A DNA stretch of 64,000 bases from Lineus longissimus (Eukaryota; Nemertea; Pilidiophora; Heteronemertea; Lineidae). The notes beneath the pieces were generated by a model. It ran no database searches, was not told the origin of the DNA, and saw only the letters and a program-made list of their open reading frames with translations. Below are positions 47,294-62,593 of this stretch, one piece after another. The stretch's first letter is position 1. The number at the start of each line of letters is the position of its first letter. Made by a program: the position numbers and the translations under genes. Location: the NCBI RefSeq assembly GCF_910592395.1, contig NC_088312.1, positions 8,060,001 through 8,124,000 of the forward strand. Direction: 5' to 3'.

Positions 47294-50200
47294 CTTTGCT
47301 GGCTGTCTTGTCACTGTCACATGCTCTATAATGAGAAAGATAGCTACTGTGTTACTTTCGATCAGCAGAACCCCTGAGGGATTAATTTATGCATTAGTAT
47401 TCCTCCTAGAAAGCATCAGTAATCTGATCATTAGTTGGTGCATTGTGTCTCTTCGTCTAATGAGATAGTGGCAGTGGAAAAAGGGAGTAGCTGTATGCAC
47501 TTTATACTTTAGCCATAGCAATAAGATCTATGATAATAATTGCGGCTTTCATTAAGCACTTTTTCCAGACCATTGTCTGTTCCAAAGCACTTTCCTCCTG
47601 TCACTATTGTAGGTCTCCAGTGAGTGCTTCATAGAGGCACTCGGGGGTATCAAGTGGCTACTGTCATTTCAGCACTCACCAGAGCTCAAAGGCAAGCAGT
47701 GCCACTTGTTGCAGCCCTTGTTTGGCCGTTTTCAGGGGTGGGAGAAATCTGAGAGTAATTGAAGGAGTCGCAAACTTCAAAGAATCTCTTTTAATATGTC
47801 ATCCGTCAGTTGTCAATAATGGACTGGTCTGTCTCCTTGGTTACCAGTAAGTATAGTATATCCGTCTATATATTGAAGGAAAGATGGGCACATGCAGCAC
47901 CGTGGTACCCATGGTTACAGCTTGGCTAGATTTAAGACCCTCAGGCACTTTGCAGGGTTTTATCCTTTAGGTGTCAACTATAAACGTGTGACACATTTCG
48001 TTTGTGTTTTGCAGAAATTAATATCTCCTTGAGAGCATGCTACATTGGGAGTATTATCCAACATTGCAAAAGTTTGGCATGAAAATAAAAAAGATATCCT
48101 TTCTGATATTGACAAGGATGGGCTAATGTTTTTGTGATGTGACATCACCCATGGCATTGGGCGGAGTCTATAGAATCTTTCTCCTGAGGATTTCTATTTC
48201 ATTACGTGTTATTGGGTCAAGTTGAGTGATTAACTCAATAAAAACAGAGAGCATTTCCGGAAAAATAAATCCCAGCCATAGGCAAGTTATTTGAATGTGC
48301 TTAATTTTAGATGCAACTTATTTTGGATTCTTAAAAGTGAAGTAAACATTTCTTTACGCAAAACTTGAACTAGAAAACTCTTTTAGTGGAATATTGAATA
48401 AAAGCTTCTGGCCAAATGTTCATTTTAAAAGCAGCGGCAATTATTTTTTGTGCGCTATGCAAACAAATGAACCGTTGGCAAATTAAACTAAGGAAATGTC
48501 ACAAAGTTTTTGAATGGTTTGCGTCAGCTTTAAAAATAATGAATGATTTTATCGAAGCAATCAAAAATTAAATGACCATGGTGTATCTTGGTGGCCCGAA
48601 AAAGACCATTCCCCTCTAATGTGATGATGCCCATCCTGACCAGGTTACTAGTGTACCAACATCTACACTGAAAGTAGCTGAGTAAACTGATAATTATCTC
48701 AGGTTGAAGGGTTGTTTTTATTGCGAGTATTGTTATAAATACAATACTATATGTGTTATTATAACATTGTTTGAATAAATTATATCAAGTTCACAGCCTG
48801 GGGTGTCATGGTGTCAATCTGCACTATACACTCTATACTCTCCAGGCGTGCTTTTTGATCCGGTGATACTTTGTATTAGATGTGATGATAGCATTATGTC
48901 AAACTGTTCATAAGTGATGACACTTTTGAAGCCCAACATGATTACTCTTTCAGAAAGATTCTTGTCAACCTAACAGTAAGTGTGGGGTTTAAAGTCACCA
49001 TTTTCAAGATTGAAGGTCGACTTAAGTCTTGGTTCTAGTGACAGATGACAAGAAATGCCCCAGCTGAGTAAAGAGGGGCGTAGAGAAAAATGACTTATTA
49101 TCACAGAGACAGCCTAGTGAGCTGAAGGATTATTACACGGACATCCTAGAGGGTCTGTGCCTCTGGAAATAGTGGCTTTGTTGACATGGCTTGCAAGAGA
49201 GCGGAGGGGCGGAGTGATTACATAACCATTTAGTGATGTGATCCGGGGTAATTGTGAAATGAGGTGTGATGAGAATAATGCAACTTTCCATGGACCATCT
49301 GTGGTTGTTTGGGGAAACCATTTCACTAGTAAAGAAAATGTTTTGGGTGACCACTTCAGAAAAGTGGAGGTTGTATAGGCAGAGGCCAGGTAGATCAGAT
49401 CGAAGTTACTTGAAGTTGCCAATAGGGGGCTCTCAAGGGTTCATCAAAATCACACTGTTTGTTACTGATTGAAACCGAACCCAGGCCAAAAAATCCAACT
49501 GCTGCATGGTATTTATGACAAATTTGGTGAAGATATGTTGAGATCTGGTAAATACTCCAAATTGCTTGTTCTCAAAAAGCTCAATGGCTCTTGAATCAAA
49601 CTTGTTCCTGTGTGAAAACCTTCACAAGACCTCTAAACTTGACCTCATCCTGACATTCTATGCCTATTCTAAACCCTTCAAAGTGTTGAATTGTTTTTCT
49701 TATTTTCCCTGCATGGCATGGGAAAGGAAAGAAGTTGGCCTATCAGGGAGAATGAAATTGATACCAATCTGCAACCTGAAAAGGGCGATGCCTAAATCAA
49801 AACGGTCTAATGCATATGATGGACCGGATGGCCGCAACTTTGAAAACGGTGCAAAAGGGGAACCCTGCAGTGGAATACTTTATATCATGTCACCTTCATT
49901 GGCATGAATTGCCCTATGAAAACCTGATGTGTCACTTTTACAAAAGCTGCAATGAAAAATCCTCTGATTACTTTACATGATAAATCATTCCGTTTAAATG
50001 AAATGATTTAATAGATTGGCAGTTACATTACATAACAGACCACTAAGCAAAATTTCCCAAATCTCAGCCCAGGATGATAGCACTATTGCATCCTTCAGAA
50101 ACCCAGATTCAACATCACTAATGATATTAACTGATCATCTTACCTTCTGCGGCTCAATTCTGTTAAACGATTATCTGAATATTGTGGTGATATCAACCAT

Positions 50201-53200
50201 TTGACGTTCAAGGATGAAGGAGGGTATCCATAGGGTACAAAATCTTGACATAATATATCACAAAATTGCTAAATGGCACCGGTATATAAAACCAGAGATC
50301 AGGGTTATACCAAAGCTGAAACGAAGTGGGGGTGGAAGGTTGTGCCAACGCACCGCCTGCAGCAGCTTTGATGGTGAATGTTCATTAAATTTCTCGCCTG
50401 AGTGTCTTGCGATGAAAATAAAGCTTGCATGATGGTTTGTAGTTTTAGGAATAAGTTTACACACTGATTGACAGATTTGATAGCTTTGAATGGGCCAGAT
50501 TTATCCTCAGAATATTGCTACGTCTTTCTAAGAAAATATTTTGAATTGAACTCGTTTAAAAAGCGTGAAGTTTTCTTTCTTTCTGTTATTTCAATGTAAA
50601 CAAACTGGAGAACAGATGTATCTGCTCTAGAGAAATCCTCATTTCATTCGTTCAAACCTGTTTCCATCTGCAATTTTGCAGCAGTAATTTTGATGTTTTA
50701 AAATCTCTAATTAGTGTTCATAAATTATCATCATAATTAGCCTCTATTAGTTTAAAAGTGAATATCTTAACACTTTGAAAATTAGATGTTTGGCAGCTCT
50801 GCTTAAAGCCTCAACGTGGTGTTTGATGAAGACAGTGTGCACTGAAAGCAGTGTATCTTTGCAACTTTATGATGATATCAATCCAGGCAACCATGTGCTC
50901 GAACCATTTGAAAAGCACACCTTGTAAACCATACTGGATTCATAGAAGGTATCTCAAAATAGACAGTTCACCTGAAATCTGATGAATATAATTGTTGTAA
51001 TTAACATCATACCAGGAGTATATGTCATTACTGAGACATGCCAAGTTCTTCAATACAGCACTTTTAGACCAGAGCATTTTGCATTTTCAATCACAGTATA
51101 CCACCAGCCTGACAATGTAATCTGGACATTGCTTGCAAAGACAGTTTCCTAGAAGCGGTGATTTTCGCACCATTTGAGCATTTTCACTTTTATGGCATCT
51201 GCCACACTTCTTTTCAACCAGAGCAGTCACGTAACACGTCCTAAGACAGATTTAGTGACCCGTGCCTTTGCAGGCCAATTCTCATTGGAGAATTTACATT
51301 ATCCTAGAAATGGAGAAAAAGGATTTTACAGCCACGTGCCCCTGAATCGAAAAAAAGTAATTTGGCGACGTGATAAAATTTGTAAAATATAAGAAAATGA
51401 CTGAAGACTGCAGACACGTGCGTCTGTGTACCATAGCTGTAAAGAACCTCTTTGTTAAGCTGACAAACGGGTGCCGTTCTCTCGCCTGCCGGTTGCTGAG
51501 AGGCGCGAATCTGTTGTTATATTCTGGCACTTTTAGCTTTTGAGGTGGTGCATTCTGGAAGTCGGGTGATTGTAATCTTTCGGTGATTTGGAACGTGCGA
51601 CTTATTACATCAAGTTGGAGTTTGACGTCATTGTCCCTTTGCCGAGACTTGCATAATCTTGAAGTAACGGCGGATAATTTGGCTATCTTGCCATCTTGAT
51701 CTTGATAGAGGTAACTTTGACTGACTTTGCTTTCTCCCAGTCTGCGTCTTGTTACATAATCATCTTTTCCCTTTCTCATGACTTACCAAACCAGGTGTTA
51801 TTGTATCAATTTGGTGACGGTCTCACTGCATTCCCTTTGAATGATGTAAAATCTACATATTTTCGTCTCATTTAGAAGTTAGTCACCGTATAACAGTGAT
51901 GGTCTGCAGCATGTGGAGAGAATTTTTTTCATTCAAGGTTTCCAGTGTTCTTCTGACTGGTTGCCCCTGTAATGCAATCAAATAAAATACCTTCCACACT
52001 TCTACGTCTTAAGGCAAAATAACATGAAATGATCTGTAAAATTACATTTTCTGATGGTTTAACATTGTTACTCGTAATTTTGCTATTATGTAAATTACGC
52101 CACCTGGACCCCAAATTTTGAGATGTAAATTTGTAACCTTGGGCTAGTTTGTTGTAAGGAAGTGCCATGTTGTTGGCGGCAGACACACATCCTGTGGAAC
52201 AATTGACCATGACCGCTCCATCCCTCGGAGGTATAGTGGCGGTCCTTGAAGGTAACGAATAGGATCTTGTGGACAAACGAATATTTAATTTAACATCTCC
52301 ATTCTTTTATAACATGACCTAATAAAGAGTAAGATTGAAAATGTATCGGAGGCATTCAAGGATGGGTAAAATTTAACTTCTTTTGGGGCTGTAGGTTTTG
52401 TTTAAACTTGGGCTGAAGTGACGAAATTCTAATGCCCGACTTGTGTCAATGCGGGTGATGAAAATTCTGAGGGGTATATCTGTCTGAAGCAAGTCAACAT
52501 TGGTGGAATAGCCAGAATAGAAATTTAGTAAGGATTGTCTCCTATGTTTGCAGCTTAGTCATATTGGCTAACCTTTGGGATGGAGGTCCACTGCAACCAA
52601 TAAGACGAGGAGGTGATTTGCCGGAAGTTCTAAATTAGATAATTTGTAAATTTTGTGTTTGGAATTTGGGCACGACTATGAAAACGAGGCTTAGAAAAGT
52701 TGCTGGGTTTTGTCAGTTATTTCTAAATGTGGTTTTCATGCCAGATGGAAAAAACACTTCTATATCAGTTATGTCCTGAAATAAGGATCACTTGTCTTTT
52801 GTGAGAAGTAACATTTTTAAATTGGATTCAAAAAATCATTAGAAAATGTTCACTTGAGTTTTCAATGGCTAACTGTTGCTATGCGATTCATTATGATACT
52901 GAAATATGAGAAAAATATATTTTGAATGTAAAGAAGGGTTGGAAGGAGTCTGAGGACCCTTGGCGGGCACTCAGACACGTGCAGCTGGCCTCAAGATCAC
53001 AGTCACCAAACACAGATGAATAGGAACCCTGACCATACAATAAAGCGGCCATGTGCCCCTTTCACACCATAACAATAACACGGTAAATAGATATTCGTAA
53101 GTGTTAGCGATGCAAATAAGTCGCAGCGTGTCGTTCTTTGAGAGTTCTGGTTAGATTATTCACTTTGATAGTTGAGAACACTTTAACAGCTTCAGAGGCT

Positions 53201-56200
53201 GAGTGTACGATCTCTTCAAAACCTCAAAAGCACACTTTGACATTTATTTCCGAGAAGAACGCTGGCATGTCTGCGAGGGAAATATAAAACAATTTGTTGA
53301 ATCTTTAATAGGCTATGGAGAATCTGCTCAATGGGAATGTTGAGCTGGAGACCAGACTCCAGCTCATGTGCTTCAGACCTGCTCCCAAATGACAAAAAGA
53401 GAGGAAGACATGGCCAAAGGACACCACCTTGACACCGATATCTGGTTCAGTCAAAAGAACTTGGCTAAGTTCAGCAGCCAGCTTCGTCGGGAGGAAAAGT
53501 TGCTCTCCAGGTCCCACAAGACACAACATGTTTTGAGTATTTTGTGGTTTTCTTTTTCCCTCTCAAGAATTCCTCACGATCTCAAACATGAAGAACATCC
53601 AACCTTGTATCATTCTACGATGTTTACGAGAGCAAGTGAGGGAATTCCTACGACATATCTCTCGCGTACGCACCTGCTCGGCTTTGCTTTTGCTGCGAGG
53701 ATGCAATTTCTCCACCTGAAACTACACTGCCTCACTCAGTGATCTATGATAGAAATATGGTCTTTGGACAGCTGAGGTATCAAAAAAGTCTTTTTGCTGC
53801 TGTGCAGGATGGGACCTTTTTATAACGAGACGTCAGAACAGTTGCTATTAGAAATAAGACTTTTTAAAGTTTTAAAGAACAATTACCTGTCTCTGTTTTC
53901 TTTGTAAATCCAGGGGGATGCTTCCATCCAATCTAAAGAGATGAAAAACACATCCCTCAACTTACCTCTCTCAATTTCAAATCCACATATCGTTGCGGCT
54001 TAGGTGGTCAAAAAGCAGGAAGGCTGACTGTGCTACAGACCAACAGTCCCGTTGGAAAATGCTTTAAATCCGCATCCGCAAAAGTTACATCCAGGTTTAT
54101 ATCTAAACAGATAAAAACAGATCTATCGGCTTACTTACGTTTCTCAATGTTACTGAACACCAATAGTATCCTAGGTGAATTCTAATCACTGTATCTCGAT
54201 GCTACAAGTTTCTTAATCACTGAATCCCGATACTTGTAGTTTATCCTGCGGCAGCCACGAGCCAACTGTTGTCTGTTTAGCCAGGTATTCACATAACACC
54301 AGCTCTAACTCCCGCATCAATAGCCCAGCTGTTGCGTGAACCAACTCATAGAATTGGTGCAGAGGGTCGCACAGTTGCTGTTGCGGTAAACCCCTTGTAT
54401 TATCGAGCTAACTTGGAGCGAGTGACATGTCCTGACGATTGGCCCAGATCATTAGACGGAAAAGTTCGCTCTGTAACAATTGTTTTTAAGGTTAATTATT
54501 TATCCAGTGGTCAAGAACGTCACATATGGCCAATGTTGTTTTCCTTAAAGACCACGCTCTTATACCCCAGGCAGTTTATGGGACTTCAATAAAATATTCA
54601 TCTATCCTGTTACATTCCAATGATAATGTAGTTTGTGTTGACCATTCTATGTGTACACTTAATGGTGGTGTTACCTTCCTCTATCAAAGCTGTGTACTTA
54701 ACTCTAGAATGCTGCTTGGGAATTAACCCTCATTAAACCAATTGTTGTTGGTCACCATCTGTCTAAGTATATTCTTGAGCTTAGCTGCCCCCCTCCTTGG
54801 CATATTGGGCTATTGCAACTTACATAAACTCCTGGTTGCAACACGAGCAATTCATTGCAGCCCATCTAGTTGCAATGAATTGAGTTGCAATAATTCGCCG
54901 AGTGTGTGTGGCAGGCATTATAAGGAAAAAAACACACCTAGCTTTAGTCCTTAAAAACCTTCAGACCACACATGGCATCTTAATGTGAATTTGTGTGAAA
55001 CCACTCCCTTGTCAGAATTTGACCTAAAAATAAAGGTGCCTTTTATCCTCAGTTTTAGCAGAAAGACCATAGTAAGAATCATGAATACCTCTACACAATA
55101 TTTCATAATAGAATTTGTTATCCTCAAGGCATTTCTTTGTGGATAAATCTTCATTTAGCGGAGATTCTGACGGCATTCTGACTGGTATTGAAACGGCATC
55201 TGGTGTTTGGCGCGTGCCGCTTTCTTAACAAAGTGCGAGGACTGTGATTCTGCTCACCTGGGTGATATGTTTTATAGTAATCCTTGAGCTTTTCTATCAT
55301 GAGTTTTCAGTTTTTCTTCCTTCTACGTTTCAATATACTGTCCTAATCACAAATGACGTTCCGTAAATCGTGTCATTACACTCTCATACTTTCAGTGTGC
55401 GCCCTGACCACCTTGATATTCTACAACCTAGCAAAATAACATTTTCACATGCCTTTGATAACTTACTTCAACATGTTATCAGGTAGACCACGAGAATGGA
55501 TACCGAAGACAATATCAATTTTTCATATTATGTTCATCAGGCCGACTCAAGCTACCCTGATCTGCGCCAGACTTTTAAACAGAAACTGAAAGGGGTTAAT
55601 TTTCTCGGGCGGTAAAATGGAAAATGTAGTCTAAAGCACTTGTCGGGCAAAATCCTCTTTAAAATAAAAAAAATTCTAAATGAAGAACAAAGTCGTGTTT
55701 TACTTTTCTCTTGTATTAAGCCTGGGAACTACATGTGTAACAGCACAATGTGCAAATTGAACTTGTTGTCACATTCATTGAATGATTCAATGCACCAGTC
55801 TTCTCGATGCAATGGTTCTGTTTGAGTATTGATGGAGTGGACATATCAATTGTCAGGAATGCACTCAACTTTAATTGATTACCTATTGTAATATTCATGT
55901 AGGACCCTTACATTTAAAACTTATAGGCCTGTTTCTCATGATCAATTTTCAGAAATGCGTACAAGTCCTGATACAAGTATGGCTACTGACATATTACTGA
56001 TATATGCCATGTTTAACTTCTGTATGATGGACATTATTTTGATGTCATCCTATCGACCCTCCTTTTCTCGTATTGTTTGAAGAGTCTCATAGAGTAGTGG
56101 TTAGCATGACTGCTGGCTACCTCACAATAGGGCCCGTGTACCTCCTTGTCTTTGCCAGCCTATTCCAAGGAGAACCCAGAATTGTATTGCTGGCTTTCAA

Positions 56201-59200
56201 GGAATTCAAATTCCTGCCTTTACAAATTCGAGGTGTGTCGGATGAGACAGAAAGATGACATCCCTAATTTACCTCTGTGTCTTTGCCATTGTAACATTGT
56301 TGAATCAATCATCACGGAGGCATGTCAAAGTATCTGTGTGCGTTTTCTGTCGCATCCAGAATATCATCCTCCACACAGGAACTTTAACTGTACAATTCAA
56401 TAGTGAAGGTCATCAGTATGACTGGGAGACTCCGCCTTTAAAGTCCATCATTGTCTTACAGCTGGATGTTATATCTCTCCACTTCTCTTCTCAGTCAAAA
56501 AAAGAATGTGATATATTGACAACACTATTGATACCTTTCTCTGTGAGATTCCATGTGGTGTTCCGATTTGGTGGCATCTGGTGCCCCAGTTTTGAATACT
56601 TTCATCAATACTGCTGCCAACATTGATTTTGATCTTCTGATTGCACTATCATTACTGGATGCAGCATTGTACCTGATTTCAAAAGCTGAATATGATACTT
56701 TGTATTGTGGTATTTACGAAAACCACAAGTATTGACAGACTGGTCTAGGTGACAACAACACTAGTGCTATAGTTGCATTGTTCAACGAGCTCACTGAATC
56801 TAAAGTAAATTGAGAGAAATTTGTGAATATTGTCGGGCAATATGTCTTCCCTCAAAATTTTGAAATGCTCTAGTAGTTGAGTGATGAGCCCTAAACATCA
56901 TTGTCATTGATTGGCTTTAGGTTGGCCCACATCGGCTGAGAATCAAAGTTCCGCTTTATTGCAATGAGGTCCAGGATCTAGTATCAAGGGTGGAATTTAT
57001 TATGACAAAGCATATCATGGTTCTTAAAAAGGTAGGGTAGATCGGCTCATTACCATCCATCTTGGGTTTTGTTGAACAATGATGATATCTGTTAGACATG
57101 ATGATACCAGTCAGGAGGAAGGTATGTGTCTGATAAGCGTTCATGAGATCATGGCCATGTCAATGACTCACTGACCAGTTCAATGGCATCCAGACTCAAC
57201 GGTCCAGTTATACTGTGGCTCAACTCTTGTCGACTTCGTGTAGACGATTCAAGACAGCTCGCTTTAATCATGGTCATTGGGGAAATAGAGTGAATCACTC
57301 CAGTCCTGGTATAACCTTGACTCAGCCCATGCAAACTGGGGGCTGAAAGAGCCGCATGGCCGGTGTTATAATGAAGTTCTTTGCAGTCAAACTACTTAGA
57401 TGAAATATCCTGGATCTAAAAAAGTTGGATACAGGATGTATGACAGATTGTCCTTGATAGGATGTAGATCAGGAAGAATTCGGTTAGGCAAGAAGTGGTC
57501 ACAAGTAGAATGACCTTGTGTTCGGGGTGGAGCTGAATAGATGCATTTTGTAAGTGTTCTTTGAAATCGCATTGAAATCTCTGTCGTAGAACTCGACTTC
57601 ATGGATGACGAAACTGATCATGCACAGAACATGGCAGGGCACTATTATCAATGAGTCATTCAAGTCTTCTATCAGAATTCAGCATCTTCTCCATTCATCA
57701 TGTTTGGAAGATACCCGGGCAATACTCGCCTCAGCGATTGCCTCAATGATCGTAAATACTCGGGATTCCAGAGCGCCAGGTATACAACATAAATCACAAC
57801 AGCCAAGTCATGTTTGTAAGCAAATCACATTTTTGATTCTGCGTCCATTGACTGTAGAAGCCAATAACCTTTTGGTAGAATCTTTGAGGCAACAAAATGC
57901 CTGCTAACGATTTGTTGACCTGACTGAAAAGCAATTTCAAACCAAACGATATTTGCAGATCGTGGTGGATATTCCTGTTCTGGGAAGGGAATTTGAACAA
58001 CTGGGTACTGGAGTCTCAGCCACCATACCACTGAAGTGTTCGTCTGCACACTATAAAAGTTACCGCAAATACTGCTAAATTTGCAGCCTTCCAAATGATT
58101 GCCTTTGAAGAAATTGCCTGATATTTGACATATGTTGTTATACCAACCACTGAGACTTAGATGAATCTGGGGAACAACTTAACGTATATCTACAGATAGT
58201 TTTTTGAGAAGATGAGAAAGAAAACTGTTTGTGTTTGTGATGGGTTCACCTCCTTTGCACAATCTTTCATTTTTTTGCGTTCCTGAAGTACCAATTTGCA
58301 CTCAAAGTGGTCCATAGTATACTGCCCGAAGTGAACCGATGCAGAATCCACAGGGTTTTTGTTCATGCTCTAGATAAACTTACAGCCACCAATTTGCACA
58401 AAATCATGCTGTCTTCTACCTGCTAAAGTTAGGCTGCTTTTTTTTGCAAATGGTTTCTCCCGATAAAAAAACTCTTCAGGATTCCATTCGTTCAAGGAAT
58501 GTTTACATCATGTCATGCTGAGATGTAGCTGCACTTAGAAAACAAGCTTAACACTGGTGTTTAGGCATGCTCAGAGCGAACGAAAAGGTTCGTCAGGTTT
58601 GATGGATCCAAAACTCAAGTGGTGGAAGGCTAGATATAAGATGGTTTTAAAACTGGTGTTCCTTGGTGTCCTTCAGCATTCAGAACTGGGAGAATGTTTC
58701 TTTAAAGATAATATAATGACCAAATAACCAAATCATCGTTGCATTGTGAACATCTGATAATAAGTTTGATGTAAAGGTGTTGTCAGTGGAAGTTTTGGTG
58801 GAGACATGCAGTAGTGGAAGGTGTTACCTTTGATGATTTCGTCCTTTCAATCCTGTAGAAATTATTTCTTTTTTCATTTTACACTGACTAGATTTTTCAC
58901 ATCCTCAAATTCTTTGTCACACGAAGCCAAAAGTTGTAATTGAAATACCCAATCAGAACAGAAACGGGACAGTTTGATACAAATCAAATTCCAACAGCAG
59001 AACTAATCCAATTAGTCAGACTAATCAAATTCCATGTTACTAGATGCTGCTGCTGCTGCGGATTCGCCATCCGAATCGTCTCCACAGATCGAGAGATGGG
59101 CGCCAGGGCGCCAGATGCTTCAGCGACGGCAAGAGGCAAATCAAATTGTCTGTCACCATGGTTACCAGCTAACCCAATAAGGATGGGGGTATTTTGGGAA

Positions 59201-62200
59201 TCGCGGAAAATGGCAACCTTTCTGCAATCCAAACGAAACCTTAATTCTTCAAGCCATTTCCTGTGAGAGCTTGTCCATTGCGTTCAATTCTATTTTAGGT
59301 CCAATTGGCATTGTTGATCAAAGCATCGCCCCTCACATTCCACCAGTCATTGGTATTTTATCTCTCATATACACTCAGTTCTACTGTTTTTAAAAAAACA
59401 TGAGGTATCACAATATCACCACTATCGAAGTTACTCTGACATTCTTGAAATTCTTTTTGTGACAATTAGCTAATTAGCATTGATAACCCAATCATGATTA
59501 GGTAATTGATATGCGCATGTACTTGTCTGCTTCCTAGTTGTGGGTGAGGCAGATAATCTGTAAGCACAGATTTTCGATCAATTATGTCGTCTCAATATCG
59601 TCGGAGATTAGTCATCGTTCGCAATCAGTGCTTCGTAACATAATTGATCGTCCATCGATCTCCTGGGTTTGTTGTGTGTGGGTGGGTCTGGTGAGGCAGG
59701 GCTTATTTGTTTTTAGTTGACAGGTATTGTACCAGTCAGAAGAAAATGATATCCTCTCTTTTGTCAGGAAACTTGTATGCATCATTCAAACTTTAATTGC
59801 AGCACTCTTGGTTCATAATGCAGGCTTAGGTGCAGAGATGTACAGTCTAAAAGTCAATTATAGCACCACTTTAGAATGTTTGTGGATGTTGTGGGTGATG
59901 CAGGATTATTTCTTTTGACCACAACTGTACTTCAAACTTCAAACTGGAATATTCCAGCAACAAGTGAGAATTTTACGATGGAATAAAATTTACTGTACTG
60001 CATTTTAATGAAATACTGAAACATCTTGATTTCCTTTTAAAATTCTACATCTCCATTTTGGACAAGAAAGACAAGCCAAAATTATTATAAGTATAAGAAG
60101 ACTGATTGTACATTGCCATAATGCATTCAATGACAATCAATGGTGCAAACAAAGAATCATATAGGCACGGCCATGTACTGACTGACTCCGAGGTGGAGTC
60201 GATATATTGATGTCTGATGATGCATTACTTGTCGTAGTTTGAGAATTATGATTGTTTTCATTCGACCATCTTCTAATGAGATGCTTCAGAACTGAGACAT
60301 CTTTTCCCATTTTCTTCGAGGGAGATGCCTTATGCATCCAAATGAAAGATGAGACTTTGAGAAATATTTTGACCGGAATGAAAGGTTCGGCATCAGAATT
60401 AAGTTTCCTGTGTTGAGGTTGATAATGTAGAATGAATCTGGTATATATCTATATCTGAATAATTCTGTTAATCATGTGGCACCTCCTTTTGTTTATATCA
60501 GCCATGTCTTTCCTGTCCCTTATAAAACCAATCATCAATCCTCTTTCACCTAAGAAAAGGTTTCCTTCAGGTTTCAATCTATGAAAGATATCAAAAAAGA
60601 AGATAAAAAACTCACCTCCCACCATTGTTGGTCCAGGACCTGTTTGCCAATCCATTCAGGCCCAGTATAACTTGCTCTAGCCGCTAAAGTCCCTGTCCTT
60701 TCGTGTGGCAGTTACCCTTGGACACTGCGCTGGTGATGATTAATGATTTATGTCATGTGTCACTGGTGTCACCTGGACTTGCTGTTGTCAGTGCCCCCTC
60801 GTGGTCTTTTCAGGAAACGTCTCAGAGATGCTGGAACAATTCCAGGTTCCATACATGCTATTGTCTGGTTAAACAATGATGTTCTCAAAAGGGGTGGAGG
60901 TTTCTCATAGCTACTTTCGTTTTTGTGCTCAAAACAACAATAACTATTGCAGCAAGACAAGTCCTATGCAGATGGGGATAATGTCCGACTTAAATACGCT
61001 GGGCAGAGCCTCTAAAGAATGATGTTGGAGAACAATTTCATAAAAGTTTAAATTTTTCTGGGTCTACTGGCACTGTATTAGAAAAAGCATCAAATCAAGG
61101 ATGAAAACCTATCAGTTGTAAAAGGTTGAGTGAGCAATGGGTGGGTGGAGAGCACGTGTCGGTTCCATCATACCATCTCATCCATTCAATAGCTGCATGT
61201 TTGAAACTCAAGATTGCTAAAACATCTTTCTGGTACATGTATGTCGGATTTCCAGGTAGGTTTTCAAAAACGATTGGAAATGTTACAGTTCATTTGTACT
61301 TTGCTGTGGTGTTTCTTTCTGTTCCTATGAGATTCCAATTATGGCTGAGCTCGAAAGACGCTGACCTGAGGTACCATGGCCCAGCCAGCAACTCCTATCT
61401 TTGAACTGGGGGGCTATAGAAGGCAGGATATTACTAGTCTAGGTAAATCTTATGAAGGTCTTGGGGTTTTGGTATTCTTCTTTTCCGGGTATCCTAACAT
61501 GCAAGTCGGCTCTCAATTTAGGTCAGGGACTGGAAGAACATGGAGTTGGCAAGAGAATGGACAACACAGTTTACAAGTTGAACTCTGTACCTCATATATT
61601 CAATATAGCTGAACAAGAAGTGTATCTATCAATAAGAGATGGTTATTCAAAATATTTTTCATCCCAAGTGATTATGCTATCTGACATGAATGATTGATTA
61701 AGTCATCTGGCAAAAAGCTAACACACGCTACAAATTCAATATATTCCACATCACTGACTGTGATCAGGTTAGTTTAAAAATTTCATCAAATCCTGCTCAA
61801 ATCATTGTACATTTCCATGCATAAACACACTACAAACTTAGCATGAGATCAAATTGGTCTATAAAAAGTCGTAGATATGCCACTTATTGGGAACTATTTT
61901 CTCACCTGGCAAGATTTTTTGATGGTTGTTTTCAGGTATAGTGTAAATACTACTGGTTCTCCTCGTTTCACCCCTGCATATTCATAGTACTACAGCATTC
62001 CTAAAGGCCCCACAAACGACTGATTTAAATCACTGCGATCATGATTGCATGCAATAATAACCACATAAGAAGCAGTTTTACCTGCACACAAGATATCTTT
62101 TTTCTCACTTATAGCTTATCACTATCCAGACATCACGAAAAATACCAGATATTGACACCAATGCGAGATACATGTACATCAAATGCGATGATGAATGTAA

Positions 62201-62593
62201 TCTTTTTTCAAACATCAGGATATTCACATATCTGCTCATCCTTAGTCTCTTGTTCATGCAAATCTTGATTAGATAAATGTCCTGCTCCATTTAGACAGAG
62301 ATGAAATGGATATCCTACCTATATTCTCTTGATCTATATAGTGCAATATACAATGTAGCTATATTAATTTCTTGTTATAATATCATCTGAAGTTTATATT
62401 ATTTGATTTAAAATCAATCTGGCTGCCATACACAAGTTTCATGCCCACAATGCACATGTTTTTCACATGAGTTTACACACTGGCCATATTTGCAAACAAT
62501 ATTGTCATAAAAAGTGCGTCTCTCCTGTCAGTTATTATAGTTAGGTTGCATTCCCATGCAGTGTTGCGCAGCACCGTCCTGTATAAACCAGTC
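47294..62593. other. 15-kb region without a convincing gene
   Basis: No family was recognised and no chain of exons could be joined on either strand. If ASCC3 continues past 64000 this is intron, with regulatory sequence of the flanking receptor genes. Weak items are the frame at 51294-51779 (listed separately), minus-strand frames at 51929-52276, 60137-60337 and 60769-60960, and a tRNA-SINE-like head near 56095. The sequence is AT-rich with scattered ACATGTA motifs. Confidence 0.45.
51294..51779 (-). CDS. Hypothetical 161-residue open frame
   Basis: I do not recognise this frame. The first 115 residues are charged, Arg/Lys/Gln-rich and protein-like (for example KIAKLSAVTSRLCKSRQRD and NNRFAPLSNRQARERHPF). 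After that the sequence turns hydrophobic and looks non-coding. A GTACAC donor after residue 116 (TAM/GTACAC) could end a real exon, but no partner exon was found. The ATG has G at -3. It may be the first exon of an undetected minus-strand gene, or chance. Confidence 0.22.
   Translation of the reverse strand: MRKGKDDYVTRRRLGESKVSQSYLYQDQDGKIAKLSAVTSRLCKSRQRDNDVKLQLDVISRTFQITERLQSPDFQNAPPQKLKVPEYNNRFAPLSNRQARERHPFVSLTKRFFTAMVHRRTCLQSSVIFLYFTNFITSPNYFFSIQGHVAVKSFFSISRIM

Noticed and set aside
51929-52276. 115-residue minus-strand frame
   Set aside because: No domain, signal or splice structure; composition not convincing.
60137-60960. Possible C-terminal exons (60137-60337 and 60769-60960) of a third receptor paralogue
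   Set aside because: The Asn/Ser-rich tails look suggestive, but there is no acceptor in the right phase and no membrane helix exon nearby.
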